Below, piece after piece: positions 1-8,254 of a stretch of 64,000 bases of DNA (the stretch's first letter is position 1; each line of letters begins with the position of its first letter). The translations under genes and the position numbers were made by a program. A model generated the notes under the pieces. The model did no database searches. It saw only the letters and a list, made by a program, of their open reading frames with translations, and was not told where the DNA came from. Origin of the DNA: Bacteriovoracaceae bacterium (GTDB taxonomy: Bacteria > Bdellovibrionota > Bacteriovoracia > Bacteriovoracales > Bacteriovoracaceae); NCBI GenBank assembly GCA_013141065.1, contig JABFRR010000008.1, positions 253,464-317,463 of the forward strand, read 5' to 3'.

Positions 1-768
1 GAGATTGTTGTTAAAGCAAAAGAGATTGCCATTGCTCAATCATCCGATTTTTTTAATGCTGACATAAGAAAAAACGTCGCGAACGAAGTTCAACAATTAT
101 ATAATCAGTCTTTAGCGATCTCTAATAAAAAAGTTGGACTCAAACACATTTTCTCTGGAACAAAAACACTAACAGTTCCATTTGATTCTAACGGTACCTA
201 CCAAGGCGATAAGGGTCATGTTTCTCTAGAAGTTTCTAGAAACTTTTTTGTTCCCATAAATCTTACTGGAGAAGAAGTATTTTTTAATAATAGCGAAATT
301 GGAAAAGCTGAAAATCCACTTGAGAACTTTGAACAATTCCAAGATAAAAATATAAAAATTAATCGCGACCTTGCTTCTGCCGATGAAACTGAAAAGTTAG
401 AAGCGACAACTGAAGATAAAGCATTCCAGTCTCGTGACAATCTCTTTTCACAACTGCAGGCCCTGACAAGCGCACTTGAAAACAATGACCCTAAAATGAT
501 TCAGGGTTTATTGGAAAAATTTGACAATACAATTTCTCGCCTCGTGACCTTAAGAACGAGAATTGGCTCTATCGTCAATTCTGTTGAAACATCAAAAAAC
601 AGCTTAACTTCAGAGAATATTGATCACGCATCCAGACGCAGTGCGCTCGTTGACGCGGACGTAACTGAACTTTTTTCTGATATCAACAAACAACAAGCTA
701 TTTTAAAAACTACTTATCAAGCAAGTCAGGGGGTTATGAACCAAACCTTGATGGATTTTCTTCGATAA
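1..768 (+). CDS. flgL: Flagellar hook-associated protein 3 (FlgL), C-terminal part
   Basis: FlgL is one of the two junction proteins between the hook and the flagellin filament. The reading frame is open from base 1 to the TAA at 766-768 (255 codons), so the start lies outside the window. The last ~90 residues have the flagellin/HAP C-terminal coiled-coil pattern: a helix with RLVTLRTRIGSIVNSVE, then the conserved DADVTELFSDINKQQAILKT block and a terminal hydrophobic MDFLR. The long polar middle region fits a surface-exposed domain. It is followed by csrA and fliW, a common order at the end of flagellar hook operons, which supports FlgL over flagellin itself. Confidence 0.88.
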   Translation, partial: EIVVKAKEIAIAQSSDFFNADIRKNVANEVQQLYNQSLAISNKKVGLKHIFSGTKTLTVPFDSNGTYQGDKGHVSLEVSRNFFVPINLTGEEVFFNNSEIGKAENPLENFEQFQDKNIKINRDLASADETEKLEATTEDKAFQSRDNLFSQLQALTSALENNDPKMIQGLLEKFDNTISRLVTLRTRIGSIVNSVETSKNSLTSENIDHASRRSALVDADVTELFSDINKQQAILKTTYQASQGVMNQTLMDFLR

Positions 769-865
769 TACATAAATTTTTGATTTATTTTATTACAACT
801 ATCAGAAAATAATTTAGTTTTTTCTTGCATTTTACTTGAGCAAGTAATATATGAAGCATTGCAGA

Positions 866-888
866 TCGGAACAGGATAGTTATTCCGA
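866..888 (+). promoter_or_regulatory. csrA leader hairpin with GGA in the loop (candidate CsrA autoregulatory site)
   Basis: A perfect 6-bp stem, TCGGAA (866-871) with TTCCGA (883-888), encloses an 11-base loop CAGGATAGTTA. An outer ATTG/CAAT pairing may extend it. The loop holds GGA within an ACAGGAU context, close to the known CsrA binding consensus. It lies 12 bases before the csrA Shine-Dalgarno GAGG (901-904) and start at 912. The structure is visible in the sequence; regulation by CsrA is inferred. Confidence 0.5.
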
Positions 889-911
889 CAATGATATTCT
901 GAGGTTGATTT

Positions 912-1142
912 ATGCTCGTGTTGACAAGGAAGCTAGGCGAAAGCATCGCAATAGACGATCACATTAAAATAGTTGTAGTCCAAATTAAAGGAAAACAAGT
1001 TAGGCTTGGCATTAAGGCCCCTCCGGAGACGAAAATTCACCGCGAAGAGGTATATAAAGCCATTCAGGACCAAAATACCGAAGCCTCACAGGCAGATTTG
1101 AGCTCCATATCAAATTTGGCTAACGAGTTAAACAAGAAGTAA
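912..1142 (+). CDS. csrA: Carbon storage/translational regulator CsrA
   Basis: CsrA is a small homodimeric RNA-binding protein that represses or activates translation by binding GGA motifs in hairpin loops, mostly near ribosome binding sites. The 76-residue product begins MLVLTRKLGESIAI and continues through the conserved strand VRLGIKAPPETKIHREEVY, the canonical family sequence including the RNA-contacting VHREE-type segment. The C-terminal ~18 residues are a variable tail. The start is an ATG preceded by GAGG at a 7-base spacing. The flgL-csrA-fliW order indicates the flagellar type of CsrA circuit, in which FliW sequesters CsrA. Confidence 0.96.
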   Translation: MLVLTRKLGESIAIDDHIKIVVVQIKGKQVRLGIKAPPETKIHREEVYKAIQDQNTEASQADLSSISNLANELNKK

Positions 1143-1214
1143 TTTCCCGCTTGCACTTTTGCCCCTACGACTGCTAAAATCTTTCCATAGGGGTCGGGTA
1201 TACGACCTTGTTGC

Positions 1215-1228
1215 AAAGCGGAGGCTTT
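1215..1228 (+). promoter_or_regulatory. fliW ribosome binding site inside a GGA-loop hairpin (candidate CsrA operator)
   Basis: AAAGC (1215-1219) pairs with GCTTT (1224-1228), leaving the four-base loop GGAG. The loop plus the first base of the right arm is the GGAGG Shine-Dalgarno of fliW, 8 bases before its GTG start. GGA in a short hairpin loop that doubles as the ribosome binding site is the textbook CsrA repression site. Pairing is read directly; binding is inferred. Confidence 0.55.
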
Positions 1229-1232
1229 AAGA

Positions 1233-1811
1233 GTGAAAATCAAAACAACAAGATTTGGCGAATTAGAAGTCGACAAAAAAGACATTATTGAGTTTACAGA
1301 AGGTTTACTCGGTTTTGAAAATCAAAAGAAATTTTTTATTGTAGACCCAGGAGATCAAACTTTGATCCTTTGGTTACAATCAATTGATGATGCTGGCGTT
1401 GCTTTCCCAATGATTGAGCCAAAAATATTTCAACCTAATTATATGATTAAATTGTTACCTGTTGAACTTAATAGTTTGGCATTGGAAAATCTTCAAAGCG
1501 CAAGTGTCTACACTGTTTTGACGATTCCTCAAAATGTAACAGAAATGTCTGCAAACTTAAAAGCGCCGATCATTATCAATAATAAAACAAAACTTGCAAG
1601 ACAGATTGTTCTTCAAGACTCTAAGCTTGAAGTTAGATTTAAAATGTATGCTGACTTGAAAAAGTATATTGTTAATTACTCAACAACAAGCGCAGACGAT
1701 TCAAAGAGAACAAATGTTTCTGCGAATACTCAAGAAAAAAATGGCCCGACAGTTGTTCAGCCTTCAGTTTTAGCGCCATCTAAGAAAGATCCATCACCTG
1801 AAGCAAATTAA
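1233..1811 (+). CDS. fliW: Flagellar assembly factor FliW
   Basis: FliW binds CsrA allosterically and is displaced by newly made flagellin, so it couples flagellin levels to CsrA-controlled translation. The N-terminal ~140 residues carry the family signature: F.ELEVDKKDIIEFTEGLLGFE, then an F.IVDPGDQTLILWLQS segment and the VAFPMIEP motif. At 192 residues it is about 40 longer than usual, through a polar Ser/Thr/Pro-rich C-terminal tail. The start is GTG at 1233, supported by GGAGG at 1220-1224. It lies 90 bases after csrA and is followed by a terminator at 1837-1862, so it ends the flagellar unit. Confidence 0.93.
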   Translation: MKIKTTRFGELEVDKKDIIEFTEGLLGFENQKKFFIVDPGDQTLILWLQSIDDAGVAFPMIEPKIFQPNYMIKLLPVELNSLALENLQSASVYTVLTIPQNVTEMSANLKAPIIINNKTKLARQIVLQDSKLEVRFKMYADLKKYIVNYSTTSADDSKRTNVSANTQEKNGPTVVQPSVLAPSKKDPSPEAN

Positions 1812-1836
1812 GTTTTAATATAGATATTTAAAAATT

Positions 1837-1862
1837 AAAAAACCCTCTTACGAGGGTTTTTT
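1837..1862. terminator. Bidirectional rho-independent terminator
   Basis: CCCTC (1843-1847) and GAGGG (1852-1856) pair around a 4-base loop, flanked by an A-run on the left and a T-run on the right. It can end both fliW (plus) and the TPR gene (minus). Confidence 0.88.
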
Positions 1863-1867
1863 ATTAT

Positions 1868-2599
1868 CTAGATTCTTGTTTCTGTAGCAGTCTTTGATAG
1901 ATTCATATACATACTAGCTTCTGAGTTGAAGGGGTCTTTTATTAAGACTTTCTCCCACTCTGTTTGAGCCTCTATTACGTTTCCATTACCATAATGAATG
2001 ACCCCAAGGGCGATCCTTGCTGGAGCATAGCTAGGTTCTTCATTTTTTAAATTACGAAGCTCTTCAATCGCTTTTACGACAAACCCTTTTTTGGCATAAA
2101 CTTTTGAAATTTTAATTCTTGCTTCAAGATTTTCTGGATCTAAGCCAACAACTTTATTAAATTCAAAAAGTGCTTCATCATAGCGGTTATAAGAAAGGTA
2201 AAGGTCTGCTAATTCGTAATGTTTCGAGGCAAATTTTTTGTTGATATGTTTATCTTCAAGTAGCCCAGAACCTTTATTCTTGCCCTTCACTCTATCATTA
2301 GCTGTATCAAAGACTTTTTTTGCTTGATCATATTGACCAATATCATTGTAAAGAACTGAAAGACTTATGGCCGCATCTGTATGTTCAGGATTGAGGTTTA
2401 ATACCTTATTAAAGGCTTTAATTGCTTTTCCAATTTCACCGTTTATATGAAAAATATTTGCCAAGAGAAATAAAGCTTCAATGTTCTTATCATCTGAATC
2501 AATGATTTCATTTAAAACCACTTGAGCTTTTTTATATTCTTGCTTGTCAAAACATTCACGAGCTGTTTTTAGCAATTGCTCATTACTTGAAGTGTACAT
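1868..2599 (-). CDS. TPR-repeat protein
   Basis: The 243-residue product has no signal peptide and is almost entirely tetratricopeptide repeats: about five 34-residue units with the usual A/Y/P spacing, e.g. ALFLLANIFHINGEIGKAIKA near residues 42-61, then KVVGLDPENLEARIKISKVY. TPRs form a protein-binding superhelix, so a scaffold role is likely; partners are unknown. It starts 12 bases after the stop of bamD-like 2612-3268 and is probably cotranscribed with it. The start ATG has GAGG close upstream. Confidence 0.8.
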   Translation of the reverse strand: MYTSSNEQLLKTARECFDKQEYKKAQVVLNEIIDSDDKNIEALFLLANIFHINGEIGKAIKAFNKVLNLNPEHTDAAISLSVLYNDIGQYDQAKKVFDTANDRVKGKNKGSGLLEDKHINKKFASKHYELADLYLSYNRYDEALFEFNKVVGLDPENLEARIKISKVYAKKGFVVKAIEELRNLKNEEPSYAPARIALGVIHYGNGNVIEAQTEWEKVLIKDPFNSEASMYMNLSKTATETRI

Positions 2600-2611
2600 A
2601 TAACCTCGTGA

Positions 2612-3268
2612 TCAATTAGTTATTAAATTAATTTTTTTTTCTGATTCTTCAATTCGATTTGCGATTCTAGCTCTTTCATCATTATTTTTAAGTGACTTTA
2701 AAATATCTTCATATCGACTTTTTGCAGCGACGAAATCCTTTGTCTTAAAGTAAAAATCTGCAATATATATTTCCTTTTTTTCTAACATATCTTCTATGCG
2801 ATTAACCCTATTGAGTGCATCTTTTGCATATTCAGTACCTGCATAAGACTGGGTGAGTTCATTAAAATATTTAATGGCTTCTATACCAGCGGATAAATCT
2901 CTATCAAATGTTTCAGGGAGCTGCCGATAAAAAGATTCTGAAATTCTAAATACAACATAACCCATTTCACTGTATTTAGGGTGGAAGTCTCTGAATAAAA
3001 TATAAGCAGCTGCTGATTCAGCATAATTCTCTTGGGAAAATAATATATCCGCTTGTAGGAGTTCTGCATGAGTTGCATAAAAGCTATAAGGATACTGTGA
3101 TCGCAAGGTGTTTAATTTTTCTGTTGCTTGAATAAAACGTGACTTGCTAACTAATTCTTTTGCTTCTTTGAATAAAACTTCAGCCTCAGTAGCACCTTCA
3201 GGCCTTTTTGTTGCGCAAGAAATAGTTATAAAGCACAAACAGATGAGAAGATATTTTATAAATTTCAA
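2612..3268 (-). CDS. bamD: Outer membrane protein assembly factor BamD-like lipoprotein
   Basis: BamD is the essential lipoprotein of the BAM complex that inserts beta-barrel proteins into the outer membrane. The 218-residue product has a lipoprotein signal ending ITISCATK (Cys at residue 18). Five TPR-like helix pairs follow, with the BamD-type pattern of LF.EA..L...RF..A.EKL..L...YP.S and later YA.DAL.RV. It is slightly shorter than the usual ~245 residues. The start is a TTG with GGAG 7 bases upstream; it places the n-region KFIKY properly before the hydrophobic stretch. Other TPR lipoproteins are possible but the match is good. Confidence 0.82.
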   Translation of the reverse strand: MKFIKYLLICLCFITISCATKRPEGATEAEVLFKEAKELVSKSRFIQATEKLNTLRSQYPYSFYATHAELLQADILFSQENYAESAAAYILFRDFHPKYSEMGYVVFRISESFYRQLPETFDRDLSAGIEAIKYFNELTQSYAGTEYAKDALNRVNRIEDMLEKKEIYIADFYFKTKDFVAAKSRYEDILKSLKNNDERARIANRIEESEKKINLITN

Positions 3269-3306
3269 ACGATCACTCCAGCGATTGATTCTAAGTTAGA
3301 ATCCTA

Positions 3307-4362
3307 TCACCGAGAGCGCTCAGTGTAAATTTCATTGTAGATCTCTGTAATAATAAGTTTGATTGCAGCAACTACCGGAATAGAGATTACCATCCCAGTT
3401 ATTCCTGCATAGTGTGAGCCAACAATTACACTTATTGCTACAATCATTGGATGCAGATTTACAATTTTTGAAACAAGAAATGGGAAGACAAAAAACACAT
3501 CAACGGCATTAGCTATCGCATAGAGTATAAGAACAGCTCCCATGGCGGGAGAAGTCAAACCATATTCAAGCATTGTAAGACCAATTGCTGGTATTAATCC
3601 AAGTACAGGGCCGACGTAAGGGACAATGTTTGTCAGACCAGCAACAAAACCTAAAATAATAGCGTTTTTCACTCCCATGAGCATAAGTCCGCTTGTAATA
3701 ATGCCACCAACAATGACCGCTTCAACAAATTTGGCAAAAAAATAATTACCAAGTTGTCGATTGAACATATGCATGACGTAATAAAATCTTTCAAAAATAG
3801 TATTAGGAGTAAAACTTAAAAATGTTTTTTTAAATACATCAGCGTCTCTTATGAGAAAAAAAGTAAAAAATGGAACTAGAAAAATCCATTCAAAAAGTGT
3901 GGCAACATAATTTGGTAATTTTACTGCAAATTCACTTAACCAAGTTTCAACCTGAGTGAGTGTTTGAAATACATATCCATCTGCTAACTCATGTCCTGTT
4001 TTCGCTTTTATAAACTCCGTCATTAATTCATATTGAGCAATTATATAACGCTCAATTTGTGGAAGGGAGTATTGGATATCTTGTGTTTGTATAGAAAGTA
4101 TTGGAATTACTTTTGCAAGTGGAACACCGATGAGAAAACCTAGTACAATAAAAACGATAATTGTCGATTTGGTCCTGTTGACTTTACTGTATCTCATGAC
4201 CCAATTAACAATAGGATTTAATGCAAGTGAAAGAATATAGGCCAATGAAATAGGAATTGAAATTCGAGGTAATGCCAACACTAGCGTACAGGCTAATAGT
4301 ATAATAACAGCAAAAAATGTTAATTGAATTTTAACAATATTTTGTCTACTTCCAAGAATCAT
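3307..4362 (-). CDS. AI-2E family transporter (PerM/YdiK-type membrane permease)
   Basis: The 351-residue membrane protein has the architecture of the AI-2E exporter/permease family: paired N-terminal helices, a soluble amphipathic region (about residues 85-145) and then several helices. The family-typical segment VAGLTNIVPYVGPVLGLIPA lies near residues 240-260. Members export autoinducer-2 or act in Na+/H+ antiport; the substrate here cannot be read from sequence. It overlaps the upstream cyclic-nucleotide-binding gene by 4 bases (ATGA-type junction), which indicates translational coupling. Confidence 0.85.
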   Translation of the reverse strand: MILGSRQNIVKIQLTFFAVIILLACTLVLALPRISIPISLAYILSLALNPIVNWVMRYSKVNRTKSTIIVFIVLGFLIGVPLAKVIPILSIQTQDIQYSLPQIERYIIAQYELMTEFIKAKTGHELADGYVFQTLTQVETWLSEFAVKLPNYVATLFEWIFLVPFFTFFLIRDADVFKKTFLSFTPNTIFERFYYVMHMFNRQLGNYFFAKFVEAVIVGGIITSGLMLMGVKNAIILGFVAGLTNIVPYVGPVLGLIPAIGLTMLEYGLTSPAMGAVLILYAIANAVDVFFVFPFLVSKIVNLHPMIVAISVIVGSHYAGITGMVISIPVVAAIKLIITEIYNEIYTERSR

Positions 4363-4994
4363 ATTTTCACTTCTTGGTTTTGTTCCAATTGTTTTTCAAG
4401 CTTTCTTAAACGGCGGCTCATCTTACTGGCCTCTTCTGTTAAATTATACAACCTATCTGCTAAGGCCAGCGAGATGGATTGAATTAATTTAGCCGCTATT
4501 ACTGGATGGTTTTCGATTAAATGCTCTAGGTCTGGCTTAAATATTCCAACCAATTCAGCTCTATTTTTTGCGATGGCGGTAGCTGAACGGTGTGTGCCAT
4601 CTTGCAATAGGGCCATTTCACCAAAGTAGCTAAATTCTTCAAGTGCTATGAATTTTTCTTCTCCAGCTTCTTGACTAAAATCAACTTTTGCCAGTTCAAT
4701 AATTCCAGAAAAGATAAAATAGAACCCTATTCCAATTTCACCTTCTCTGAAAACAATATCGCCCTCTGCAAATTTTCGACTATGCATAAACTTTGCTAAT
4801 ATTCGCAACTCATTGTCTGAAAAGTTTTTAAGTAATTCTACATTTCGAAGAAATCTAGGAATTGAATCTTTACGTACTCGACTTAATGGATTGGCCATCC
4901 ATAAATACTTCATCATTCCAAAATCTAATTTCGATGATAGAGCATTGTCTCTTATTCCAGTTTCTTTAATTTCTTTTTCGTAAGAAGAAGCCAT
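4359..4994 (-). CDS. Cyclic nucleotide-binding domain protein
   Basis: The product carries one cNMP-binding domain (about residues 45-165). It begins FLRNVELLKNFSDNELRILAKFM and has the beta-roll pattern with EGDIVFREGEIGIGFYFIFSGIIEL and a phosphate-binding-cassette-like FGEMALLQDGTHRSATAIA. No helix-turn-helix follows, only a charged helical tail, so it is not a Crp-type regulator; it may sense a nucleotide and act on the downstream permease. The ATG at 4994 is preferred over a TTG six bases upstream... the latter overlaps nothing useful, while GGAG lies about 8 bases before 4994. Confidence 0.85.
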   Translation of the reverse strand: MASSYEKEIKETGIRDNALSSKLDFGMMKYLWMANPLSRVRKDSIPRFLRNVELLKNFSDNELRILAKFMHSRKFAEGDIVFREGEIGIGFYFIFSGIIELAKVDFSQEAGEEKFIALEEFSYFGEMALLQDGTHRSATAIAKNRAELVGIFKPDLEHLIENHPVIAAKLIQSISLALADRLYNLTEEASKMSRRLRKLEKQLEQNQEVKI

Positions 4995-5015
4995 GAACAA
5001 TCTCCATCATTTTTA

Positions 5016-5750
5016 TTAATATAGTCCTAACTGATCTTTACTAATCCACCCTGCAAAAGAAATTGGAAATTTAATATAGAACCAACCATCTTTAAAATCG
5101 CCTAGAATGATTTTTGAACCTGGCTTAAGTTTACCTTTTTCATTAAATATTTTCGATGGGCCTTCATAGATAACAACTTCATTCAGAGTGATCGCTTTAT
5201 TTAACTTTTCAACGTAAAAATGAGAGAGGGCCAGTGGCGAAAAAGAAAGAAGGAGAATGAGCATTATTGAAATTTTTTGCTTCACAATTTTTGACTTGAT
5301 CAACAAAAGAGATAATAGAATCAGCGCAAGAGTTAATGAGATATAACCTTGAGAGGGTAAAGAGGAAAGACTGTCTATTATTTTATCAGGCAAACTACTT
5401 GAAGTGGTTAAATCTTCGTTGTTGTTTTGTGACCTAATAAAATTTAGATTATTTAAGGATGCACTATTTACATAACCTTCTTGAATGGCTTTTTCTAAGT
5501 GAAATCTTGCAATTGGATAGTCACCCATTTTAGAGTACACAGTGCCAAGATTAAAATGGAAAATACCTGAGTCAAACTGTTGTTTATTATTAAGAAGAAA
5601 CTGTGCAGCACCCTTATAGTCTTTCGCCAAATATAATTCTTCAAAAGAAGATGCGTCTTCAGAGTTTTTCTTTGTCGACTGTGTAGACTGCGGCTGCCTT
5701 GACGACGTCCCAGATGGCTTTGTCATATTCACTATGCTAGTATTTTTCAT
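5016..5750 (-). CDS. TPR and SH3-like domain membrane protein (BatE-like)
   Basis: The 244-residue protein has a polar N-terminus, TPR units at about residues 33-110 (FHFNLGTVYSKMGDYPIARFHLEKA), and two hydrophobic segments near residues 135-155 and 160-175. A C-terminal SH3-like domain follows (GPSKIFNEKGKLKPGSKIILGD, ending FAGWISKDQLG). TPR + transmembrane + SH3b is the layout of BatE-type aerotolerance-operon proteins, but no other bat genes are nearby, so the name is only a resemblance. A role at the periplasm or cell wall is plausible. Confidence 0.7.
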   Translation of the reverse strand: MKNTSIVNMTKPSGTSSRQPQSTQSTKKNSEDASSFEELYLAKDYKGAAQFLLNNKQQFDSGIFHFNLGTVYSKMGDYPIARFHLEKAIQEGYVNSASLNNLNFIRSQNNNEDLTTSSSLPDKIIDSLSSLPSQGYISLTLALILLSLLLIKSKIVKQKISIMLILLLSFSPLALSHFYVEKLNKAITLNEVVIYEGPSKIFNEKGKLKPGSKIILGDFKDGWFYIKFPISFAGWISKDQLGLY

Positions 5751-5839
5751 AAATTAATTATCCCTTACTCTCAAGAGTTGGCAAGGGAGAAAATGTGTTC
5801 ATGTTTACGTAAAATATATTCAATCAGGGAAAATTCATC

Positions 5840-7207
5840 ATGAGTATCGGTGTCCATTCTGCAAGCATTAATGAACAGTTTAATAAACTTTTTAGCTCCA
5901 TTCTCATCGAGCAACAAAAAATAGATCACATTAAAGCTGCCGATGAAGATAAAAAAGAATTGCTTTCTTCCAAACTTAAAGAATATGAAGCCCTAAAAGG
6001 TCGTGGATTCTTCTTTCCCTTCATGGCATCTGGAAGAGGACATGGTCCATTTGTTGAGTTAATTGATGGATCTATTAAATATGATTTAATTAACGGTATC
6101 GGCGTTAACTTACTGGGGCACTCTCACCCAATTTATATAAAAGCAAACCTTGAAGCTGCTACAAGTGACACAATGATGTGTGGAAATTTATTATCTTACC
6201 AAGAGCCCTACGAAGTTAGTAAAATGCTTTTAGAGTCCGTGAGCAAGTCGCATTTAAAACATTTTTGGTTTTCTTGTTCTGGTTCTTTTGCCGGAGATAC
6301 TGCTTTAAAAATTCTTTGGCAGAAAAAAGCACCGAACTACAGATTGATTGCATTTCAAAAATCTTTTGCTGGACGATCAATAGCCATGCAAGATGTGACT
6401 TACAATCAGGCATACCGAGAGGGAATGCCAAAAACAATTCCAGTTGATCATGTACCCCATTATAATTACAACAATCCCGAAAAAGCGATTGAAGAAACTA
6501 TTGCGGCTTTAGATAACCTGATCGCTCAAAATGGAAATGTCTATTGTGCTCTAACGATAGAAGTAATCCAAGGAGAGGCAGGCTTTATTTACGGTACTAA
6601 AGAATATTATAAAGCGATTTGTGAATGGGCTAAAAAAAATAATATCTATGTTTGGATTGATGAAGTTCAGTCATTTGCCAGAACAACAGAATTATTTGCT
6701 TACCAAATGTTTGAACTTGATCAATATGTAGACGTTGTCACAATCGGCAAAGTACTTCAGGGAGCTGGTACCTTTTACACAGAAGAACTAAACCCTAAAG
6801 CTGGATTAATTGCAGGCACGTTCAATGGGTCAATTGCTTCTCTGAATGCTGCTAAAGCAACCATTCGTTACTTAAAAGAAGGAAATTTTTATGGTGAAAA
6901 AGGGCGCATAAAAGATCTTGAGCAGAAGTTTAAAGCCAAATTCAAAGAACTTTCAGAAGGTAGTTGTAAAGGTAAAATTCCTTATTTCGGCGGAATCGGA
7001 ACAATGCTCTCATTTCAAGTTGGAGACTCAAGTGTTGAGACTACTAACAAGTTCATGAAAAAACTTTTTGACAATGGAATCATTACATTTTCTGCTGGAA
7101 AAGAGCCCACTCGAGTGAGATTTCTTATTTCTCTACCAATTTTAGATGAGCACATTGAAGAGATTTTTAAAATTCTTGAAAAAACAATTCATGAAACTAT
7201 AATTTAG
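5840..7207 (+). CDS. Class III aminotransferase (AstC-like role)
   Basis: This PLP enzyme of the ornithine/GABA aminotransferase class transfers an omega-amino group to 2-oxoglutarate. Visible landmarks are GHSHP near residue 95, a CSGSFAGDTALK cofactor loop near 147, D274 in WIDEVQ (PLP pyridine contact) and the Schiff-base lysine K304 in TIGKVLQGAG. At 455 residues it is longer than E. coli AstC (~406) and has an N-terminal extension, so it belongs to a different branch. Its place directly before astA and astD (9-base gap) makes succinylornithine or ornithine aminotransferase activity the best guess. AGGGA precedes the ATG. Confidence 0.8.
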   Translation: MSIGVHSASINEQFNKLFSSILIEQQKIDHIKAADEDKKELLSSKLKEYEALKGRGFFFPFMASGRGHGPFVELIDGSIKYDLINGIGVNLLGHSHPIYIKANLEAATSDTMMCGNLLSYQEPYEVSKMLLESVSKSHLKHFWFSCSGSFAGDTALKILWQKKAPNYRLIAFQKSFAGRSIAMQDVTYNQAYREGMPKTIPVDHVPHYNYNNPEKAIEETIAALDNLIAQNGNVYCALTIEVIQGEAGFIYGTKEYYKAICEWAKKNNIYVWIDEVQSFARTTELFAYQMFELDQYVDVVTIGKVLQGAGTFYTEELNPKAGLIAGTFNGSIASLNAAKATIRYLKEGNFYGEKGRIKDLEQKFKAKFKELSEGSCKGKIPYFGGIGTMLSFQVGDSSVETTNKFMKKLFDNGIITFSAGKEPTRVRFLISLPILDEHIEEIFKILEKTIHETII

Positions 7208-7216
7208 GACTACCTT

Positions 7217-8248
7217 ATGTATATTCTTCGATCTGCAAATTTAAATGATCTGGAAGACCTCTATGAGTTAAGTCAACTCATGCTTTTTATCAATCTCCCT
7301 CCAGATAAAGAAATCATTAAATCTAAAATTGAAAGTTCAATACGTTCATTTACTAAGCCATCACGCAAGCTCTGGGAAAATTATTATTTATTTGTTCTTG
7401 AAGATTCAAAAGCTCAAAGAATAATCGGTGCATCTATGATTCATGCACAGCATGGCACTGAAGATGAGCCCCATTATTTTTTTACAGTCTCTCAAGAAAA
7501 TAAATTCTCTAAAACACTCAACACTGGATTTATTCACGGAACATTGAAGCTGGGACTAGACACGAATGGGCCTACAGAGATTGGTGGACTTATTTTAGAT
7601 CCTGAGTTTAGAAAAAGTGATAAAAGACTTGGCAAGCAGCTTTCTTTTGTGCGCTTTTTATATATGGGAATGCATCCTGATAGATTTAAAGAAACTATTC
7701 ACTCTGAATTGATGCCTCCATTTGACAATGAGGGACATGCGCCACTTTGGGAAGCAATTGGGCGACGTTTTCTTAATTTAGAATATCACGAAGCTGATGT
7801 CCTTTCTCGAAGTAATAAAGAATTTATTTTAAATCTTTTTCCTGCGGATACTATCTATATGACTTTACTTCCAATTGAAGCACGCAATGCTATTGGAAAA
7901 GTTGGCGAGTCTACAGCTCCTGTAAAAAAAATGCTTGAGGGAATTGGATTTAAATATACCAACGAAGTTGATCCATTTGATGGCGGTCCACATTATCGAG
8001 CAAAATTAAAAGAAATCGCTCCAGTGAAAGATCTATTTGAAGTTGAAATTCTTATTAGGGAAAAAATTATTAAAAGTGACTTAGACTCAATTCTCGCCTC
8101 TATACCAAGTAATGACGGAAGTTTTAAGGCTTCTGTAATATCTGGTAATTTAAATAAAGGGACTCCCCCTAAATTTATAATTGATCCTGATGAAGCTCGT
8201 GAACTAAACTTAATTGAAGATTTTAAAACGTTTGCAACATATCTATAG
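7217..8248 (+). CDS. astA: Arginine/ornithine N-succinyltransferase
   Basis: AstA transfers succinyl from succinyl-CoA to the alpha-amino group of arginine (or ornithine), the first step of the succinyltransferase catabolic route. The 343-residue length equals that of E. coli AstA. Family blocks are present: IIGASMIHAQHG near residue 75, then PTEIGGLILDPEFR, LGKQLSFVRFLYM and ELMPPFDNEGHAPLWEAIGRR, and a late FDGGPHYRA. It sits between aminotransferase and aldehyde dehydrogenase genes with gaps of 9 and 6 bases, so the three form an operon. Whether arginine or ornithine is the substrate is open, because no astB is present. Confidence 0.92.
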   Translation: MYILRSANLNDLEDLYELSQLMLFINLPPDKEIIKSKIESSIRSFTKPSRKLWENYYLFVLEDSKAQRIIGASMIHAQHGTEDEPHYFFTVSQENKFSKTLNTGFIHGTLKLGLDTNGPTEIGGLILDPEFRKSDKRLGKQLSFVRFLYMGMHPDRFKETIHSELMPPFDNEGHAPLWEAIGRRFLNLEYHEADVLSRSNKEFILNLFPADTIYMTLLPIEARNAIGKVGESTAPVKKMLEGIGFKYTNEVDPFDGGPHYRAKLKEIAPVKDLFEVEILIREKIIKSDLDSILASIPSNDGSFKASVISGNLNKGTPPKFIIDPDEARELNLIEDFKTFATYL

Positions 8249-8254
8249 GACACT

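Noticed and set aside
820-850. Sigma-70 promoter for csrA (TTGCAT with TAATAT)
   Set aside because: Spacing is about 14 bases, too short to claim.
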